Below are positions 58,597 to 64,000 of a stretch of DNA of 64,000 nucleotides, in pieces. The stretch is from Lamellibrachia columna. Its lineage: Eukaryota; Annelida; Polychaeta; Sabellida; Siboglinidae. The first letter of the stretch is position 1. Every line of letters begins with the position of its first letter. The position numbers were made by a program, and so were the translations under genes. The stretch is from contig OY759266.1 of NCBI GenBank assembly GCA_963662155.1, positions 3,512,526 through 3,576,525 on the forward strand, written 5' to 3'. Below the pieces are notes generated by a model. It ran no database searches. It worked only from the letters and a program-made list of their open reading frames with translations, and was not told the DNA's origin.

Positions 58597-58642
58597 CCGT
58601 GCAACGTGCACCGTGCACCGTGCAACGTGCACCGTGCACCGT
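58597..58642. repeat. Short GTGCACC/GTGCAAC tandem repeat
   Basis: CGTGCAACGTGCACCGTGCA is repeated about twice, with a 7-8 base subunit. Confidence 0.85.
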
Positions 58643-58944
58643 ATGATGGTCGTCGTCGTGTGTACCTGCATAAGCTCCAGGTGTAATGATCGTTTCCACG
58701 TAGCCGTAACCAGGCAGTGCGCCAAACGCTTTGAACCATTCACCTGGATTAGAATCAAAATCTGGAATCGATGGGCGAGAAAGTAATCTACGTGGAAGCA
58801 ATTAACAGACGGAATGTAGATGTACTCGGCAACGGCGATGTCTCATTTACGTCAGGACACATATACAAGTGACCTACAGCTGCTCTCGCGGGCAGTGAAC
58901 AGTATGAACAATGCTCCGAAGGCTGAAGCTTGAACAAGCGCGCT

Positions 58945-59036
58945 AGCTAGCGATAGCGTGTGCACGTGACACGCGCTAGCGTGTGCACGTGACACGCGCT
59001 AGCGTGTGCACGTTACACGCGCTAGCGTGTTCACGT
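58945..59036. repeat. 23-bp near-palindromic repeat containing CACGTG, about 4 copies
   Basis: GCGCTAGCGTGTGCACGTGA plus CAC is repeated; the third unit has CACGTT. Each unit contains GCTAGC, GTGCAC and the E-box CACGTG, all self-complementary. It sits within repeat copy A; copy B has only single, decayed counterparts. Confidence 0.9.
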
Positions 59037-59110
59037 GGGCCTTTTAAATGTCAAGACGTCCACCGTGGTAAGGGAAAGGGCAGTGGGAATAGTGGACGCT
59101 CGGCACGCCA

Positions 59111-59145
59111 GGACGCACGCACGCACGCACGCACACACGCACACA

Positions 59146-59219
<74 letters not shown>

Positions 59220-59220
59220 C
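59111..59220. repeat. (ACGC)n and (AC)n microsatellite
   Basis: ACGCACGCACGC passes into ACACACAC, terminating repeat copy A. Confidence 0.97.
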
Positions 59221-59639
59221 ACAGGGGAGAGAGGGGGTATGTGGGGACCCAGAGGGAGAGTGACTGCACTACGCCCCTGGCCGTTACGTTGTCGTATGTT
59301 GTATTTCGAGCCACTACGTGTTAGTTTGCTTTCGACGAATGAGTTCATAAACATCGACGACCAAGTGGCTGTTTGACAAGAGTCAATTGTGTTAATTGTC
59401 AAAGAGTTTCGGGGATTATTTTGCAGCCACACCCAGTTATAGTCTGGCACGAGAGACGATTATCTTTCAGTCTACCTCTCCCTGTTAGTCTGCTTTCTTG
59501 TGTATATATTTCCGCCAGCGCAGCCCCCCCCCCCAAAAAAAAAAACAACGTACCTGCGACTTCACGGGAACAATCCCGCTAGTTATTAGAACGTAGCTAG
59601 TCATATGTCGGCGTCCCTACAGCGTGGGTTACTATGCCC

Positions 59640-60105
59640 CGTAAGGGAGTCCTGGGCTAGATGTCACAATGTTCAGTTAAAGTCACTTTTTTTGTGAAAT
59701 GTATGTTAGATGCATTATTTCTGTCAACATATACATTTAATTTAGTATTCGTATTAATAACATGTACCATTCCAATGAGATTCCATATTATAGTTAGGTA
59801 GATATGTGAAGTTTCCCAAGCGCCGTCCACTATAACAAGTTGCCCTATTAACGGGGATAGAACGCAAAGAACGTGTGGATCACAAAGCAAGTGTTAGTCG
59901 TACATGTTATCGTTGTTACATTAATTGGATTACACACACTTATACACATATACACATATACACAGTGTGCGTAACAATGTAGGTGTTCACAGCTTCGTAT
60001 ATTAAGCTGTCATGTTTAGTTACCAAAGGGACACATTCCCCGGATTCCTACGTAACAAACAACTGTGAATTATATAAAAATTATTGAATGGAATATGAAA
60101 TAGTG
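59640..60105. other. No feature recognised
   Basis: AT-rich spacer with short CACATATACACA repeats near 59935-59965. No gene seen. Confidence 0.35.
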
Positions 60106-60110
60106 AATGG

Positions 60111-60160
<50 letters not shown>

Positions 60161-60182
60161 TTCAATCAATTAAAAGTCGCAT

Positions 60183-60271
<89 letters not shown>

Positions 60272-60297
60272 TGCGACTTTTAATTGATTGAATGATA
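60106..60297. repeat. 142-bp palindrome (60156-60297) beside an (AT)n tract
   Basis: TATCATTCAATCAATTAAAA, then GTCGCATTACATACATACA and (TA)n on the left is mirrored exactly by TGTATGTAATGCGAC, TTTTAATTGATTGAATGATA on the right, with a TA-rich centre near 60226. The arms are perfect over the unique 36 or so bases. A further (AT)n tract precedes it (60106-60155). Confidence 0.92.
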
Positions 60298-60399
60298 CAC
60301 ACACGTACGCATTCACGCACACACGCACGAACATCCACATTTTAATTAATCGTGCAATATGTATTAATTGCTCAAATACGGCTACGCCATAAATATTTA

Positions 60400-60560
60400 A
60401 CAATATTGCCATCCAAGACAAAACATCCAGATGGCAAGTGGACAAGGAAGCCATTGGATTATCGAGAGTCCAACAATTTGTCATTTGTGCGTAACCCGCC
60501 CTTCTGAGATACTTTAAACATAATAATATTCACGCTGCTAGCATTTACAGTACTGGTTGT
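60400..60560 (-). mobile_element. 3'-terminal fragment of the same LINE family as 45150-48098
   Basis: On the plus strand, TTGCCATCCAAGACAAAACA, GATGGCAAGTGGACAAGGAA, GCCATTGGATTATCGAGAGT and ATATTCACGCTGCTAGCA match 45208-45355 in the same order. It covers only the end of the RT frame and the 3' UTR, so the copy is strongly 5'-truncated. Confidence 0.85.
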
Positions 60561-60929
60561 AAACGCTAGGCTTAACATGTGATCTACTGAATACTGAACA
60601 TGTGGTATACTGAATACTGAATTTCAGTTTAAATTCTACTTGGCATAACCCCTTATACTATATAGGATATATGTTTTATGCTTCATTCACGAAACATTAA
60701 AAGTGGCTGCGTCATATTATGTGGGCCTAGCCAAAAAAGGTGGTTATAAAGTCGTTTTTGTCCATACCTCGTTAATTTCGTCTTCTTGACTCCCGATTTT
60801 TGGACAGTGTGTCTGCTGGTGGACTTTCAACCAAGTAATGCCGATGGTAACTCCATATGTGTGGTATGTTTTCGTAAAACAACTCAACATGCCCATGTAT
60901 ACAACTAGCCCAGGTCTCTCCTACTAGTA
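60561..60929. other. No feature recognised
   Basis: Non-coding spacer between the LINE fragment and repeat copy B. Confidence 0.35.
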
Positions 60930-61437
60930 ACCATCGTCGTCTCTACATGTGTAAGTTTCAAGTATAATCACCATTTCCATGTAAATGCAATACCGCCTGG
61001 CAGTATGCCAAAACGTATTGGACCGTTCACTATAACATAGATGGAGATAGAGACAGAGAGGATATGTGATTATAATGAGAATCTGGAATTAATAAGCGTG
61101 AATGCGAAATTGGCGTTAGCCACGCGGCGGCATTTGATAGGTCAAATGTTCTCAACAACGATTAACCGTGATGCGGTGGAGAAGAGATAGAAGAACCAGA
61201 AAGAGACTTAAGCGAACTAGGTGATATTGCTTACATCAGACATTGTTTATCGAATGGCTCTCTCTCTATATATGACCTTTAGCTGCTCCCGTGTGCAGTA
61301 TAAACAATGCCTCGAAGGCTGGACAAGAATGCTAACGTCAGCCTGTGACACGCACATGACCACTTAAATGCCATGACTTCCATCGTGGGAAGGGAAAGGT
61401 CGGTGTGAATAGTGGATGGTCATCACTCCAGGACACA

Positions 61438-61469
<32 letters not shown>

Positions 61470-61497
61470 CACACGCGCACACACACACACACACGTC
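60930..61497. repeat. Diverged repeat copy B (paralogue of 58640-59220)
   Basis: Contains ACATGTGTAAGTTTCAAG, CACCATTTCCATGTA, CTGGCAGTATGCCAAAACG, GACCTTTAGCTGCTC, AACAATGCCTCGAAGGCTG, GGGAAGGGAAAGGTCGGTG and a terminal ACGC/AC tract (61438-61493), in the same order as copy A. Identity by eye is moderate, so the duplication is old. Confidence 0.8.
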
Positions 61498-61829
61498 AGC
61501 ACATACACACCGGTAGTCAACTGATGAAACGATGCAACCATTTTCCAGAAACCTGTTTCAGAGTGAAGTGAGTTGGCGATAAGTTATGTTGAGGGAACTG
61601 CATTAGTTGCATTGTAAATACGGAGCATCTGATAAAATCATTATTTGCGGTCTGCCGTCGTTATACCAGCGGATGCCTCCAGCAGGCGACATCGCCACTT
61701 TGGATCTCGTGTTGTCGTCAATCCTGGCATCACACTTGGACGACAAAATACGGCAGTTTAGCCCGGGCGGGGTACGAGCTGGACCAACCGCTCAAAGAAA
61801 CACTTGTTCACAACCGGCATAACCCGCGG

Positions 61830-62060
61830 ACCTCTTCATGCGGAACTTACTCCCTGTTAGTGTTAAGTCCGTAGGAAATATAATAACGTTTCGCCGTAAA
61901 CTAAAACCATACATGTTTAAACTCACTTATCAGATCCTCAGCGTACCATTCCAACTGTTTACAACTGGAATTGCTAATCGATTAGAAACTGCTTAACCCC
62001 TTTTGTTTTGGTGTACTGCCGAGCTTGGGTCTCTCGAGGATTTCAGCGCAATAAAAATGC
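61830..62060 (+). mobile_element. Probable LINE 3' fragment
   Basis: A frame reading LPVSVKSVGNIITFRRKLKP then YMFKLTYQ resembles the C-terminal end of non-LTR polyproteins (R-x-FKR-LK-YLF pattern). It is followed by a stop, a short UTR and GCAATAAAAATGCATTATAT. Upstream sequence to about 61620 may belong to the same element but is not readable. Confidence 0.45.
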
Positions 62061-62650
62061 ATTATATTGTATTATATTATTATGATCACCTTTATTCGGA
62101 CTCAAGATCCATAAACATGTACATATTAAACAAATTATAGGTTAGAAATTGCAGCTAGAATACAAATTATATTGTGCTGAGATATGAAATCACAGCATTA
62201 TATTCTTCCTTATTTAAGACGGCGTCATTGTTACAATTTACAAACCTATAGACCAAAGCAACATCTAAAGGTATACATTCAGCAATTAATGGTATTGAAT
62301 CTTTGTGCGAGCCATTGTATGCACATCTTGTTAACACTGTCATGCCACAGTGGCCATATTTGAGATCCGTACAGTGCACAACAATACTGATGAAACAATT
62401 TGTTTTTGGTGACAGTTAGAAGTGAACCAGATATAAATCTATTTACACTACAGTTAAATTTCTTTACCACCATTTCATACTTATCGGTTGTGCTAAGTAC
62501 ATTTCCCATATGTATAGTTTTCTCACATCTAGAAACATCCGTACCTTTTATTTTAAAATGCGGATCAGCATCCTTCTTGTTGTACATCAATAGTTTGCTT
62601 CTTGATCCATTAAACAACACATCATGTAGTTTGGCATATTTTTTTTATAT
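62061..62650 (-). mobile_element. LINE 3' fragment, second family (reverse-transcriptase C-terminus)
   Basis: The minus-strand frame contains YAKLHDVLFNGSRSKLLMYN, HMGNVLSTTDKYEMVVKKFN and CCALYGSQIWPLWHD, the thumb and connection part of a LINE reverse transcriptase. The 3' end reads TTGAGTCCGAATAAAGGTGA and then ATAATAATATAA at about 62076. The catalytic domain is missing (5' truncation). It meets the plus-strand LINE fragment tail to tail. Confidence 0.8.
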
Positions 62651-64000
62651 TGTATTGTATCTGTTTGACGTGCACCCAACGACAGGTTGAAAGTCATCCA
62701 TTAAACACCACGATGCCGCACTGTCAGCAGGAAGGGGACACGTGTAGACGGACAAGGCGTTCACTGGAGTAAACATTGTCCACAGTTGCAATGTGGACAT
62801 GTTATTAATAGGATGACGCCTACAGCAGAGAAGCATGGTGCCCATATTGGATGAATCGTGAGTCGCGGTCCACAGAGCACTTAGGAGACAGCACTACGAG
62901 GACACGAACCAGTGATAAACCGACGAAACTGGAACAGCAATTGACCGACTAAATTCAGGTGTAAGCGACATTGGGTTTGGCCATAACGAACCATACATAC
63001 GTTCAACGCCAGCCGCCACACTCACCGTACACTGGCAGCCTCTTGTGGTGGGTGTTGAACACGAACGTATTTACGTCATCCACAGAGCCCTGTGACCCTA
63101 TCCTGCCCCGTAGGCCGTGGCGGTCTCATCGTTGTATATCGCGCAAGTTGCCAACGGCAGTCGATACTTTCGTTATCCACCAAGAGACGCTATCTTCAAG
63201 CCAATACACAATGTGTACGTGCACTAGACGAGCGCTGCCTGATATCATGCCATAATGATGTCATTCTTAGATGTTAATAAACACCACGTCATTTAATACT
63301 AACTACGGAGCGTCGGTTCCATCAAGTAATGATGTCGTTTCCGATCAATAGGTGTGTATGTCCCTGTGGCGTCCAGTAGTTATGCACAGCGTCTTCTGTT
63401 GAGTAGTTCTTTCAATGTGTGGCGACTCCGGGCGGACACTAGAGCCACATTGGTGGAAGTTGGTGGAAGTGGGTCCGGGGAACCAAGGTTTTTTTTTTTT
63501 CAAATTCCACCGGTGCCAAAAATATATCGGATATCATAAATTGAAAAAAATGTATGTCGAACTCTACCACAATCTATATTGTTCGTTGATATATAATTAA
63601 TAAAATCGAAAAGAGGCTCAAATAAAATACTTTTCCATTAAAAAAATTAGCATGGTGCCCCATTAGTGGGGTACCATGCTCAGGTACGTGGGGTACCATG
63701 ATCACAGTAGTCACTAAGTTATATCAGATACCGTGTGGACTAACTGTTTCATTTACCAAACTATTAAGGCTAGTTATCGTTGTGTAACGTAATTAATTCG
63801 TAATTTTTATTTTATTTTACACGCTTCAGTTTCTAGTGTCAGGCAAATAATCACACAATTTGTCCTTCAAACACTTTCATTGATAACCAACCATGCCATG
63901 TAGGCCTATTCCATAAGCCATATGCCCTACTCCGTAAGCATAATATTCCCAGAACGGGGCATCGTTTTCACTGGGGGCGATATTGAGATAAGTCAACACT
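62651..64000. other. No gene recognised
   Basis: Short frames without recognisable motifs. A hairpin is present at 63649-63681. The window ends without a gene boundary that I can identify. Confidence 0.35.
63649..63681. repeat. Hairpin: 14-bp stem, 4-base loop
   Basis: AGCATGGTGCCCCA, loop TTAG, TGGGGTACCATGCT: complementary apart from one G/T position. A second GGGGTACCATG follows at 63690-63701. This could be the end of a transposon. Confidence 0.75.

Larger units (their letters stand above)
58640..59220. repeat. Diverged repeat copy A (paralogue of 60930-61497)
   Basis: It shares with copy B, in order, CCTGCATAAGCTCCAGGTGTAA-type sequence (cited by its first bases CCTGCATAAG), TCGTTTCCACGTAG, CAGGCAGTGCGCCAAACG, GACCTACAGCTGCTC, AACAATGCTCCGAAGGCTG and TAAGGGAAAGGGCAGTG. 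Both copies end in an ACGC/AC microsatellite. Confidence 0.8.

Noticed and set aside
58983..59450. His/Thr/Arg repeat frames over the ACGC/AC tract
   Set aside because: Microsatellite translation on both strands.
1..64000. Novel prokaryote-type defence or biosynthetic system
   Set aside because: The window is eukaryotic, with spliced genes and retroelements; nothing resembles an operon or a clustered pathway.

Overview
This looks like nuclear DNA from a metazoan, probably a marine invertebrate; I cannot fix the phylum. The evidence is spliced genes with GT-AG introns, several non-LTR retrotransposon (LINE) families, tRNA-derived SINEs, non-autonomous DNA transposons and a very heavy load of minisatellites. 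There are no bacterial operons, CRISPR arrays or prokaryotic defence genes. All gene models were built by hand from reading frames and splice sites, without transcript support.

Genes. (1) At the left edge is the last coding exon (87-204, +) of a gene lying mostly outside the window. (2) On the minus strand, two exons (17578-17745 and 11112-11668) encode the N-terminal part of an RNA-binding protein whose RRM is cut by an intron. Its intron holds a decayed LINE and several tandem arrays. (3) The best-supported gene is a 15-coding-exon, plus-strand gene from 23071 to 42373. The splice phases close exactly into 693 codons. The product has an acidic N-terminus, two RRMs, a basic linker and a Gln/Gly/Ser-rich tail ending in a short basic peptide, so it is probably a nuclear RNA-binding protein of nucleolin/hnRNP type. 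(4) Convergent to it, on the minus strand at 43939-45093, is a GC-rich single coding exon for a 384-residue protein whose C-terminus resembles the GPRIN (GRIN_C) domain.

Repeats and mobile elements fill the rest. Left third: minisatellites of 37 bp (2454-3375) and 63 bp (4310-6960), LINE fragments (7860-9062 minus, 9395-10027 plus), a palindromic MITE (10448-11085), a 24-bp array, and a LINE at 12425-16191 that carries two arrays inside and one at its edge. Middle: a foldback element (20111-20583), a hAT-like element (21940-23001) abutting the first coding exon of the RRM gene, a piggyBac-like MITE (24731-25765), another TIR element (26365-27430), SINEs, and a 56-bp array (34213-36663) that runs into exon 14 and repeats its 3' splice site about 44 times. 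Right third: a nearly full-length but inactivated LINE (45150-48098), a 6.1-kb 50-bp satellite with higher-order structure (49634-55754), a CpG-rich block (56190-56800), a 20-bp array (56918-58007), a pair of diverged 570-bp repeats, a 142-bp palindrome, and two LINE 3' ends meeting tail to tail near 62076.

The feature most worth following up is the relation between tandem arrays and functional sequence. One array has grown out of a real splice acceptor, another has grown inside reverse-transcriptase coding sequence, and a 27-bp duplication has created an in-frame alternative splice donor.
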